A stretch of 64,000 nucleotides of DNA from Phragmitibacter sp965284365 (GTDB lineage: Bacteria > Verrucomicrobiota > Verrucomicrobiia > Verrucomicrobiales > Verrucomicrobiaceae), in contig OZ260079.1 in assembly GCA_965284365.1 (NCBI GenBank), positions 1,612,001-1,676,000 of the forward strand. The letters run 5' to 3'. Positions within the stretch are counted from its first letter, which is position 1. Every line of letters starts with the position of its first letter. The translations under genes were made by a program, and so were the position numbers. The notes under the pieces were generated by a model that saw only the letters and a program-made list of their open reading frames with translations, was not told where the DNA came from and searched no databases. This document shows, piece after piece, positions 7,433 to 15,857 of the stretch.

Positions 7433-9304
7433 ATGAAATCCATCAGAACTCTTCTGGCAATCGCCGCCGTTTTTGCATTTGGCTTATCTGCTCTTCAGGC
7501 AGAAGTCGCGTCTTACACGGTGCGGGGTGGTCTTCCCAATTTCATCAACAAGCTCAAAGGCACGGATGATGTGCGGATCAGTTACTTTGGTGGGTCCATC
7601 ACGGCCGGGGCGGGTTCCAGCAAGCCGCAGTTTTGTTATCGGGAGCTGCTCTCCGAATGGCTGAAGAAGGACAACCCGGGTGCGAAGATCACATCTTACA
7701 ATGCGGCCATCGGTGGCACGGGCTCGTGGTTAGGGGCGTTTCGTTGTTGGACAGATGTGGGGTACATGCGGCCTGATCTGGTGATTGTTGAGTTCGCGGT
7801 GAATGATGGGGGTGCGCAGGAAGATCAGGTGATTGCCGCCATGGAAGGCATCGTGCGGCAGCTTCGCACCAAGACGCCGTCGAAGCCAGATATCCTGTTT
7901 GTTTATACCATGGTCAAAGATCACCTTGAGGCGTTCAAGGCAGGCAAGCTACCGCCCACCATGCAATATCATGAGAAGGTCGCGGAGCATTATGGCATCC
8001 CGAGTGTGTGCATGGCCAAGCTGTCTGCGGAGAAGGTCAACTCAGGGGAGATGACCATGGAGGCCTTTGCGAAGGACAACGTGCATCCCACGGATGCGGG
8101 TTATGCGATCTACCTGAAGGCGTTGAAGCCTTTCTTCGCGGAGATGAAGAAGAACCCGGGCGCGGGGGCTCCGGCATTGCCGCAGCCTCTTTCACCGAAG
8201 GCGATGGAGAATGCGAAACTGGTTTCTTATGACTGGGCGCAGTTGGATGAAGGCTGGTTGGGCTGGCAGCTCAGTCCGACCAGCAGCCTGCCGCACCTCG
8301 CGGTGAGTGATAAGCCGGGCGCGACGATCACGCTGAAGTTCAAGGGGAGCCAAGTGGGGCTGTTTGATATGATCGGGCCGGACACGGGTAATCTGGAGTA
8401 CAGCCTCAACGGTGAGCCCTGGAAACATAAGGTGAACTTTGACAAGTATTGCCTCACCTATGCGCGCGCTCATGCCGCGCCTTTGATTCAGAATCTGGAT
8501 CCAACGAAGGAACATGAGTTGAAGGTCCGCATCGCGGAAGACACTCCGGCAGGCAGCAAGGGCCGGTTTACGCGACTGGGTTATTTCCTCGTGGATGGTG
8601 TCGTGAAGGATCCGGATGAAGGCAAAGATCCGCTGACGAAGATCGACGGCATTTATGCGACCATGAAGCCGGTGACGTGGACAGCGCCTGAGACGCGTTG
8701 GGCGAATCTCGGTAAGACGAAAGAGATTTTTAACAAGGGTCCGCAGCTAAATATGGTGATGTTGGGAGACAGCATCATCGGGGATACCTGTGGTTCGCAG
8801 TTCGAATATTTGCTGCAGCGGAACTATCCGAAGTGCAAAGTGAACAAGATCGTCAGTGTGCGCGGCAGCACGGGTTGCTGGTATTACAAAACAGACAACC
8901 ATGTGGAAGAGTATGTGCTGCGTCATAAGCCGGACTTGCTAGTTATTGGCGGCATCAGTCAGCGCGATGATACGGAGTCGATTCGTGAAGTGATCCGTCA
9001 GACCAGGGCGAAGATGCCCAATGTGGAAGTGTTGCTTATCTCTCCGGTCTTCGGTGCGCCCACTAATAAGCATAATGCGAAGTGGACTCCTGAGCCTGAT
9101 TCTACTTACGGCACATACCGTATAGGATTGAAGAAGCTGGCTGAGGAGGAGAAGTGCGGGTTCTTCGACATGACGGGGCCGTGGTGGGAGTACATTCAAA
9201 CGAGTGGGTATGCGCTCAATTCATTCAAGCGTGATCCCATTCATGCGAATGATCGTGGCAAGCAGATTCTGGGAAGGCTGATGGAGAAATTTTTGGCGCC
9301 GTAG
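7433..9304 (+). CDS. secreted protein with two SGNH/GDSL hydrolase domains
   Basis: 623 residues with signal peptide KSIRTLLAIAAVFAFGLSALQA. Domain 1 (about residues 35-245) has the SGNH block I motif in the form FGGSITAG, block III EFAVND and block V DNVHPTDAG. A beta-rich linker (about 260-410) resembles a carbohydrate-esterase accessory domain. Domain 2 (about 415-623) has MLGDSIIGD as block I and DPIHANDRG as block V, but GGISQRDD where an Asn would be expected in block III. The likely activity is esterase or deacetylase action on polysaccharides or sialate-like esters in the periplasm. The ATG at 7433 was chosen because the signal peptide begins there and the region before it contains the terminator of the previous unit. 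Confidence 0.85.
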   Translation: MKSIRTLLAIAAVFAFGLSALQAEVASYTVRGGLPNFINKLKGTDDVRISYFGGSITAGAGSSKPQFCYRELLSEWLKKDNPGAKITSYNAAIGGTGSWLGAFRCWTDVGYMRPDLVIVEFAVNDGGAQEDQVIAAMEGIVRQLRTKTPSKPDILFVYTMVKDHLEAFKAGKLPPTMQYHEKVAEHYGIPSVCMAKLSAEKVNSGEMTMEAFAKDNVHPTDAGYAIYLKALKPFFAEMKKNPGAGAPALPQPLSPKAMENAKLVSYDWAQLDEGWLGWQLSPTSSLPHLAVSDKPGATITLKFKGSQVGLFDMIGPDTGNLEYSLNGEPWKHKVNFDKYCLTYARAHAAPLIQNLDPTKEHELKVRIAEDTPAGSKGRFTRLGYFLVDGVVKDPDEGKDPLTKIDGIYATMKPVTWTAPETRWANLGKTKEIFNKGPQLNMVMLGDSIIGDTCGSQFEYLLQRNYPKCKVNKIVSVRGSTGCWYYKTDNHVEEYVLRHKPDLLVIGGISQRDDTESIREVIRQTRAKMPNVEVLLISPVFGAPTNKHNAKWTPEPDSTYGTYRIGLKKLAEEEKCGFFDMTGPWWEYIQTSGYALNSFKRDPIHANDRGKQILGRLMEKFLAP

Positions 9305-9317
9305 TTAGGTAGCGCCT

Positions 9318-9430
9318 ATGAGCCGCGCTTTCAGCGCTGTATGATAGTTGGCTTCTTTACCCTGGGGCTGCGCTCGGCGTTGCCTCGCTGACCCCAGGCT
9401 GGTATGAGTCGCGCCTTTGGCGCTCTGGTG
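9318..9430. repeat. REP-like composite palindrome
   Basis: Two related arms, tatgagccgcgctttcagcg at 9318 and tatgagtcgcgcctttggcg at 9403, flank an inverted repeat CCTGGGG (9361-9367) / CCCCAGG (9392-9398). The arms are themselves small palindromes (agcgc/gcgct type). Elements of this look are recalled from planctomycete and verrucomicrobial spacers. The rest of the 299-base gap (9305-9603) holds nothing else recognisable. Confidence 0.6.
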
Positions 9431-9603
9431 GGCCTATCACGGTTTCAGCGCATCGAAAGAATGCTTAAGCTGCAGGCGCTAAAAATATTTTGAAGGGTGC
9501 TGAATAAGAGATTCGGGCGCCCGTCGAAGTTGATGGTTACGGACAATTAAACACGCTCCAAGACCACAGACAGAACAGAACCGCCAAATAACCTTCGATT
9601 AAT

Positions 9604-9924
9604 ATGAAACTCTTTGCCACCATCGCCATTGCCACCATCCTGCCTTTCGCGTTGGCATCCCAAGCTGAAGCTCGCGACAGCAAACACAAAGGACACAGCC
9701 ACAGCTCCGGCTCTAAGAGCAAGTCCAGCCGCGGCCATTCCTCGCACTCGCATTACGACAGTCACAACCATGGCTATTCCCGTGGCATGTCTTACGGAAA
9801 TTTTGCTCCGAGCTACGGCTATCATCACCAATGCCAGCCAGGCATGGTGCAGATCATGGTTCCCGGGCTTGGGTTTGTGTATGTCCGGCCTTCGGACGTG
9901 GGTCACTACCAGGTTTGCCGCTAA
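9604..9924 (+). CDS. small secreted His/Ser/Lys-rich protein
   Basis: A 106-residue protein with a clear signal peptide (KLFATIAIATILPFALASQAEA). The mature part starts with a basic, very Ser- and His-rich stretch (about residues 24-60: KHKGHSHSSGSKSKSSRGHS and more), then Gly/Tyr-rich sequence and a compact C-terminal segment (MVQIMVPGLGFVYVRPSDVG). It resembles no family I can name. Clustered His could bind metal, but that is only an inference. A long ORF in another frame (9614-9934) is a shadow. A hairpin at 9979 probably ends its transcript. Confidence 0.7.
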   Translation: MKLFATIAIATILPFALASQAEARDSKHKGHSHSSGSKSKSSRGHSSHSHYDSHNHGYSRGMSYGNFAPSYGYHHQCQPGMVQIMVPGLGFVYVRPSDVGHYQVCR

Positions 9925-9978
9925 TCTTAGTTAGGCGCACGCTGACTAATTGGCTAAGCTAAGTTTCCTCAAAATGGA

Positions 9979-10004
9979 AAGGGGCAGGTTACAACCTGCC
10001 CCTT
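9979..10004 (+). terminator. probable terminator hairpin
   Basis: An 11-bp stem (AAGGGGCAGGT / ACCTGCCCCTT) with a 4-base TACA loop lies 54 bases after the small His-rich gene. The U tract is short (TT), so termination may be partial. In the 322-base gap 9925-10246 it is the only clear structure apart from the interspersed repeat at 10119. Confidence 0.6.
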
Positions 10005-10118
10005 AAGCGTACTGGAGTGGGGAAGTTAGTTTACCGTATTAGCCTATGGATGGTCCTTGGACCACGTTGTCAAAAAAGGAAAGCACAGAGGCATCTTGGG
10101 CTTTCGCTTAAATGGTAG

Positions 10119-10190
10119 GTAGGAGTTCGTCGTGCGCGGTTACAAAGCGGTGTCGCTCTTCTTTTGCCACCGCAGTCCAAAAAATGCGCG
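10119..10190 (+). repeat. interspersed intergenic repeat, copy A
   Basis: About 72 bases related to 53665-53733. Shared parts are the start (gtaggagttcgtc versus gttaggactacgtc), aaagcggYgtcgc, tttgccRccg and an identical 18-base core ccgcagtccaaaaaatgc (10170-10187 here, 53713-53730 there). Both copies lie on the same strand and both sit between convergent genes. Confidence 0.7.
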
Positions 10191-10246
10191 CGTGGCATCT
10201 CGTGGAAGTGCTCCCAGATTTCCAAGCGCAATTGACCTTTGTCGGA

Positions 10247-10645
10247 TCATTTCTCTGAAGGAAGTCCGGCGGCTTGCCAGCCTTTGAACCCGCCGTCGAG
10301 ATGGTAGAGCTGGGTGAAGCCTGCTTTCTTTAAGGTGTCCAGGGACTTGGTACTGCGGCCACCAGCGGCACAATGCACGAGATAGGGTTTGGTCTTGTCC
10401 AATGTCTGAACTTTGGCGGCGAAGTCGTCTTCGGTGAAGTCGATGTTCTTAGCGCCGGCGATATGACCGTCTTTGTATTCGTCGGGTGTGCGGACATCGA
10501 GGATTTCCACCTTTTTCTCTTCGACGAGTTTGGCGGCTTGTTTGGCATCCACGTGAGTGACGGCCTTGTCTTTTTCTTCGGCTTGAAGCATGAAGGGGAA
10601 AGCCAGCGCGGCCAAGACGACAAGGGTATGGCAAAGTGTCTTCAT
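10247..10645 (-). CDS. periplasmic rhodanese-like protein
   Basis: 132 residues. A signal peptide (residues 1-22, KTLCHTLVVLAALAFPFMLQA) is followed by a single rhodanese domain. ILDVRTPDEYKDGHIAGAKNID is the usual first segment, and the active-site loop CAAGGRS gives Cys92 and Arg98. It ends with the conserved LDGGFKGWQAAGLP. A rhodanese with intact Cys may transfer sulfur or handle persulfides; in the periplasm its partner is unknown. The nearest gene on the same strand is the DUF1501 gene ending at 10752, about 100 bases upstream, so co-transcription is possible but not obvious. Confidence 0.9.
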   Translation of the reverse strand: MKTLCHTLVVLAALAFPFMLQAEEKDKAVTHVDAKQAAKLVEEKKVEILDVRTPDEYKDGHIAGAKNIDFTEDDFAAKVQTLDKTKPYLVHCAAGGRSTKSLDTLKKAGFTQLYHLDGGFKGWQAAGLPSEK

Positions 10646-10751
10646 AAGGAAGCGTGTGATACTTATTGGTTAATCTGAAACGACAATGGCCGCTGCAGTT
10701 GCCCGCTCGCGGCCATCGCTACAACGATGATTCTAATTCCGGTGCGCTTTC

Positions 10752-12200
10752 TCAGGCAAGCAGTTCTGTAACGACCTTGGCCTGCTCACCGACGCCGGTG
10801 AGGCGGTAGTCGAGTCCGGCGTATTTGTAGGTGAAAGTTTCGTGGTCAAAGCCAAGAAGCTTTAATACCGTCGCGTGAAGATCACGGACATGCATCGGCT
10901 TATCCACAGCCTGGAAGCCGAATTCATCAGTGGCGCCATGGACATGGCCGCCACGCACACCGCCGCCGGCCATCCAGGTGGTGAAGCCATAGTGATTGTG
11001 GTCACGACCGCGTTGTTTACCGGCGTTGTTGCCGGGTGAGGGCAGTTCCACCACAGGGGTACGTCCGAATTCCCCACCCCAGATCAGGAGCGTCTCGTCA
11101 AAAAGACCACGCTGCTTCAGATCCGTCATGAGTGCGGCGATTGGCTTGTCGGTGCGGCGCGCATGCGTCTTGTGATCCAGGATTTCGTCGTGCGTATCCC
11201 ATGGCTGACCATCGCCGGTCCAGAGTTGCAGGAAACGCACACCGCGCTCAAGGAGACGGCGGGCGATGAGGCACTGGCGGGCAAAGGCTGCGTCATTGCC
11301 GGGCTTCGCGCCATACATGTCGAGAACCCATTGTGGCTCTTTGCTGATGTCGAAGGCATCGCTGGCTTCCATCTGCATGCGGTAAGCCAGCTCGTAGCTT
11401 TGCACGCGTGCTTCCAATGAGCTGTCCTGCTGACGTGCTTCCAAATGTTTCTGATTGAGCTCACCGAGGAGATCGAGCTGACGGCGCTGTTGCTTGAGAT
11501 CGAGCGATGAGTTCTTGATGAACTCCACCAGCTTGTCCACGTCTTCGTGGTTGGTGTTGATGTAGCTGCCCTGATAAGCGCTGGGAAGGAAGGCAGCCTG
11601 CCAGTTCTTGGAACGACGAATGGGCATGCCGCCGGGGCACATGGCAATGTAACCGGGCAGATTCTGATTCTCGGTGCCCAGACCATAATTGATCCAGGAG
11701 CCCAGGCTTGGGCGGTTGAGGCGGGATTCGCCGCAATTCATCAGGCCCAGAGAGGGCTCATGATTCGGCACGTCGGCATGCATGGAGCGGATGACACACA
11801 TGTCGTCGGCGTGCTGCGCGACGTTCGCATACAGCTCGCTGATCTCGAGACCGGACTGCCCGTACTTCTGGAACGCAAAAGGCGACTTCATGCCAGCGCC
11901 CGTAGGCCGCTCCGTGCGAAGCAGATTGGGGAGCTGCTTGCCGTCATACTTGTCCAGCATCGGCTTGGGATCGAAGGTATCGACCTGGGACGGTCCGCCG
12001 TTCATGAAGAGGTGAACGACCCGCTTCGCTTTCGGCTCGAACTGCGAACTGCGAATCGCCAACGGATTCACGATGCCCGCCTGGGCGCTGTTCTGAAACA
12101 TCTGACCCAGAGCCATGCCGCCAAAACCCATTCCAATGCGGCTCAGCATCTGGCGGCGGGTCAGGAACTTGTCTTTGAGGTTGATCGGGTGATGGGACAT
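10752..12200 (-). CDS. DUF1501 secreted protein, Tat signal (second pair)
   Basis: 482 residues from the ATG at 12200; an in-frame upstream start at 12248 would overlap the preceding gene and lacks signal-peptide character. The N-terminus carries LTRRQMLSRIGMGFGGMALG, a Tat signal. Family landmarks are HLFMNGGPSQVDTFDPKP, PNHEPSLGLMNCGE, LLIWGGEFGRTP and GRDHNHYGFTTWMAGGGVRGG. It lies 40 bases downstream of the large cytochrome/DUF1553 gene and is most likely its co-transcribed partner, matching the pair at the left end of the window. Function unknown beyond the sulfatase/phosphatase-like fold of the family. Confidence 0.92.
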   Translation of the reverse strand: MSHHPINLKDKFLTRRQMLSRIGMGFGGMALGQMFQNSAQAGIVNPLAIRSSQFEPKAKRVVHLFMNGGPSQVDTFDPKPMLDKYDGKQLPNLLRTERPTGAGMKSPFAFQKYGQSGLEISELYANVAQHADDMCVIRSMHADVPNHEPSLGLMNCGESRLNRPSLGSWINYGLGTENQNLPGYIAMCPGGMPIRRSKNWQAAFLPSAYQGSYINTNHEDVDKLVEFIKNSSLDLKQQRRQLDLLGELNQKHLEARQQDSSLEARVQSYELAYRMQMEASDAFDISKEPQWVLDMYGAKPGNDAAFARQCLIARRLLERGVRFLQLWTGDGQPWDTHDEILDHKTHARRTDKPIAALMTDLKQRGLFDETLLIWGGEFGRTPVVELPSPGNNAGKQRGRDHNHYGFTTWMAGGGVRGGHVHGATDEFGFQAVDKPMHVRDLHATVLKLLGFDHETFTYKYAGLDYRLTGVGEQAKVVTELLA

Positions 12201-12240
12201 AGCGGTATCGATAGTCGGGCAAACAAAGATGGACGGTCTC

Positions 12241-15200
12241 TTAGTCAACGAATTGGAACTCGTTGCTCATCAAAAGTACCTGAGTGATCTGAGAAAGTGG
12301 GGTTTGAGGCCGAGCAAGGTTCAGCGGCCACTTGTCAGGTCCGGCGAAATCGCGGGCCGCATCGGTCCACAAGGTGAAGCCGGTTACTGGGGAATCCTGG
12401 CGGAGAATGCTCGGCGTCCATTTGAAGCCGTCGCTGTCGGTGCTGCCTTCGTTGGTCGCGCAGAAATCCAGGATATCGCCTTTCTTCACCTTGAGCGTGG
12501 CCACCTGTATCGGCACGCTCTGGGCAGGCAAGACTTGCTTCTCCAGAAGCACGCCGTCACGGTTGCTAAGGATCCAGACGCGAATGCCGTTCCCGCGAGG
12601 GCTGCCGTGGGTCACCGTGCCATCGATGCGGATGGTGGCATCGTTCGGAGCGACCCAGCGGAGCACGTCCGCTTTATTGCCTGGGCCGGGATGCCCGACG
12701 AGCTGGCCACTTGAGCGGATCCAGTTCAGATGACTCAAAACTTTGTCCGGGAATTCCTGCCCTCCCTGCCAGCGGGCATTCACCTTTTTGTCATTCTTGA
12801 ACACTTTAAAGGGTATGAACTCCAGCTTCACCGCCTGGCCATTCGCTGCAGGGGTCAGTTCTCCGTAGCCGTACTGCCACGAGTAAGGCGACTCCATTTG
12901 CATCTGGGTGGAGTCATTGATGAAACGCCCGGCCAACTCTACCTCCGCCGCGGTCGGTTCACGGAGCAACACCTTCCGATACAGGGCCTTCAAGGTCTCT
13001 GAGTCGACGCTGCTGCCCTGAACGGGAATTTTCCCTGCCAACTGATCCGCGCGGGTCTTCATGAAGGGGCTGTTCATGAGGAAGAGCGTCTGCTGCGGAA
13101 CCGTCGTCACAAAGCGTTGCGGGCTGTGGCTGTCAGGATTCGCGAAATCAAACATGGCGGGCACCGTGGCCTGCTCATAACGATCAACCAAAAGGTAAAC
13201 ACTGCGGCGGGTATCCGCCTCCTGCGTTTCGAGAGGCACGGATCGGCCACCTTTGTTCGCAGGATCAAGTTTGCCGCTCACCTGGAGCAGGGTGTCGCGC
13301 ATGGTTTCATAGTCCAAGCGCTGGCGATTGAAGCGGGAAAGGAAGGCATTCTCAGGATCTTTCGCCTCCTTAGCGGGGGTCACCATCGCGCTCTGCTGAT
13401 AGGTGCGGGAGTTGAGAATTTCCCGATGCAGTTTCTTCAAAGACCAGCCCTGGTCCATGAACGTCGCGGAGAGATAGTCGAGAAGCTCCGCCTGTTCCGG
13501 CTTTGGAGTCTGCACCCCGAAGTCACTCGTCTGGCTGACCAAGGGCTTGCCAAAATGGTCCAGCCATACGCGGTTCACCAAGACGCGCGCGGTCAGCGGG
13601 TTGTCCCGGCTGGCAATGAGCTTGGCTAGTTCCAGACGGCCACTGCCGGAAGTGAATTTCTGTCCGCCCATCATCGTGAGATAGGCGCGAGGTGCAGGGT
13701 CACCCAAACGCCCGGGATTCCCACGAATCATAACGCGGCCATCGGCCGGTTTTTCCTTGTCCACCATTACCATGGCGCGTTGCGGAGCGCCGGGGGAGGT
13801 CAGATCCAGCTTCGTGATCTTGTTCCGCATCTGCGTCATGCGCTCGGTATCCTTCCGCGTGAAGAACCGGTCTACCTGATCCACTGGCACGGACATCGGC
13901 GATCTGCCGTCCATGAGCAGGGTTCTCATGGCCTGCCAGTCCGCGTTGTCCGGCTCCTTGCCCGACAGGCAGGTCAGAAACACGTCACTGTAGAGCCGTG
14001 CCACATCGTCAAAGCTCCTCGGAGCGGGCCTCTTCGCCAGTTCATTCCGCACGACCGGATTGGTCAAAGCATCAGGCTTCGTTAATTCGGCCACGACTGC
14101 CGGGGCTTTGGCTGCAAACTCTCCATCGGGTAGATCGGCAAACTTTCGCCAAGCTAGCATCACAGGGTGGGGCTTGGCCGCACCCGCGTGTTTGTCGATA
14201 AGATCACGCAAGCTCGACGCAAAGCGGTCGCGCAACTTTGCCTTGCCTGCTTCTCCGCGGAATTGCTCGTTCTGCCAAGCCTTCGATTTCCTGGCGAAGA
14301 TCAGGTATTCACGGAGGCGATCGCCCTTGCGGATATCTGCAAACACTTCCTCGCGGAAGGCCAGCATTTCCTTCTGGATGGCGCCCACCTGACTCTGGTA
14401 CTCCGTCACGGAGGGACCATTTGAGGGATACCCAATGACCGGCATCTCTTCCGGCTGCTCACTGGAATTAAATACGCTGTAGAGCGCATAGTAGTCCTTG
14501 CTGGGGATGGGGTCATACTTGTGGTCGTGGCAGCGTGCGCAAGCCACGGTGAGGCCCATCATGCCGCGAGTCACCACGTCGATGCGGTCATCATTCTGAA
14601 GAAGACGATCGCCAAGGAAGCGGTCGCCGATAGTGAGGAAGCCAAGGGCCGCCAAAGACTTGTCCACCTTGCCGGGTTCCAACATGCGATCCGCCGCGAG
14701 CTGCTGCATGATGAACTGGTCGTAAGGCAGATCCTTGTTCAGGGCCTCGATCACCCAGTCGCGAAAGGTGTAGGCATGAGGGAAGCGATTATCCACCCCA
14801 CCTGCGGTGTAGCCCACGGTATCGGAGTAGCGGGCCAGATCCAGCCAGTGGCGACCCCAGCGTTCCCCGTAGTTCGGCGACTCAAGGAGCTTGTCGATCA
14901 GCTTCTCCGTTGCGTTCGGGGACGAATCCTTGATATAGGCCTGGAGATCTTCGTAACTCGGCAGCAGGCCTGTAAGGTCCAAATACAAGCGCCGGCCCAG
15001 TATCGCCCGGTCAGCAGCGGGGGCGAAGTCGAGGCCTTTGTCGGCCAGCTTGGCCGCCACATAGACGTCCAGCTTGGTCTGCGTCTTAAACTTTGAGGTA
15101 TCCACCTTGGGAGCGGCGGGCTCTTTGATCGGCTGGAACGCCCAGTGCTGCTCCCATGAGGGCTTTTCGGCATGGGTTTCAGCCACGACTTCCTTGGGCC

Positions 15201-15612
15201 AGGGAAGGCCCAAGGCGATCCATTTTTCGATATTGGCGATTTGGAGGTCGCTGAGCTTGTCCGCCTTCTTCGGCATGGCTTCCACGCCGGCTACATGCTT
15301 GATGGCCTTGAGAATCTTGCTCGCAGCGGGGTTGCCAGCTTGAGCAATCACACCGTAGTCGCTGCCACGCAGGATGGCATCGCGCGAATCCAAGCGCAGG
15401 CCGTTTTCATGCCGATGCGAACCATGACAGTCGTAGCAATTGTCAGCGAGAATGGGCCGGACGTTCTTCTCAAAGAACTCGATCTGATCTGGCGGAAAGG
15501 ACGCAGCGGGGGTCTCAGCAAAGGTTCCTGCGGCTGTAAACAACAGTCCGAGGGTGGCGGCAGTTATACCGCCCAGTCTATATGGGAACGCTTTCGCAGA
15601 GAATTTCATCAT
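12241..15612 (-). CDS. planctomycete cytochrome c / DUF1549 / DUF1553 secreted protein
   Basis: 1123 residues. Signal peptide (residues 1-33), then a PSCyt1 domain with a haem-binding-type CYDCH motif near residue 58 and the following HRHENGLRLDSR. Next is DUF1549/PSCyt2 (about 180-390: RAILGRRLYLDLTGLLPS, WGRHWLDLARYSDT, CARCHDHKYDPI, giving a second CxxCH). The DUF1553/PSD1 domain covers about 640-900 (NPLTARVLVNRVWLDHFG, GWSLKKLHREILNSRTYQ). The C-terminal 200 residues add a beta-rich insertion before the terminal LLMSNEFQFVD. The CxxCH motifs suggest covalent haem, though the electron partner is unknown. It is followed by its DUF1501 partner. Confidence 0.92.
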   Translation of the reverse strand: MMKFSAKAFPYRLGGITAATLGLLFTAAGTFAETPAASFPPDQIEFFEKNVRPILADNCYDCHGSHRHENGLRLDSRDAILRGSDYGVIAQAGNPAASKILKAIKHVAGVEAMPKKADKLSDLQIANIEKWIALGLPWPKEVVAETHAEKPSWEQHWAFQPIKEPAAPKVDTSKFKTQTKLDVYVAAKLADKGLDFAPAADRAILGRRLYLDLTGLLPSYEDLQAYIKDSSPNATEKLIDKLLESPNYGERWGRHWLDLARYSDTVGYTAGGVDNRFPHAYTFRDWVIEALNKDLPYDQFIMQQLAADRMLEPGKVDKSLAALGFLTIGDRFLGDRLLQNDDRIDVVTRGMMGLTVACARCHDHKYDPIPSKDYYALYSVFNSSEQPEEMPVIGYPSNGPSVTEYQSQVGAIQKEMLAFREEVFADIRKGDRLREYLIFARKSKAWQNEQFRGEAGKAKLRDRFASSLRDLIDKHAGAAKPHPVMLAWRKFADLPDGEFAAKAPAVVAELTKPDALTNPVVRNELAKRPAPRSFDDVARLYSDVFLTCLSGKEPDNADWQAMRTLLMDGRSPMSVPVDQVDRFFTRKDTERMTQMRNKITKLDLTSPGAPQRAMVMVDKEKPADGRVMIRGNPGRLGDPAPRAYLTMMGGQKFTSGSGRLELAKLIASRDNPLTARVLVNRVWLDHFGKPLVSQTSDFGVQTPKPEQAELLDYLSATFMDQGWSLKKLHREILNSRTYQQSAMVTPAKEAKDPENAFLSRFNRQRLDYETMRDTLLQVSGKLDPANKGGRSVPLETQEADTRRSVYLLVDRYEQATVPAMFDFANPDSHSPQRFVTTVPQQTLFLMNSPFMKTRADQLAGKIPVQGSSVDSETLKALYRKVLLREPTAAEVELAGRFINDSTQMQMESPYSWQYGYGELTPAANGQAVKLEFIPFKVFKNDKKVNARWQGGQEFPDKVLSHLNWIRSSGQLVGHPGPGNKADVLRWVAPNDATIRIDGTVTHGSPRGNGIRVWILSNRDGVLLEKQVLPAQSVPIQVATLKVKKGDILDFCATNEGSTDSDGFKWTPSILRQDSPVTGFTLWTDAARDFAGPDKWPLNLARPQTPLSQITQVLLMSNEFQFVD

Positions 15613-15857
15613 CCGTTGTCACTGGATTACGCCCCGCGGGATGTCTCGGGGCCAAGCAAGACACCAACGTAGCATAAGAGCCATTTCTTGCAGCAGGATC
15701 CATGCACAAAGGCCGGTCCGGACTCGCGTCCATACTTTGACAACTGTTCATTTGAATGCATGAGTGCGCGGGTGGGGCGACATCCGTATTAGAATAGACA
15801 TTCTTCTGCCGCGCCCGCTCGCTCATCTCGTCCGTCCCGCTTGCCCGTCCTCTGCCG

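Noticed and set aside
15737..15765. TTGACA box upstream of the ligase fusion as a promoter
   Set aside because: The -35 is perfect but no acceptable -10 lies at 16-18 bases.
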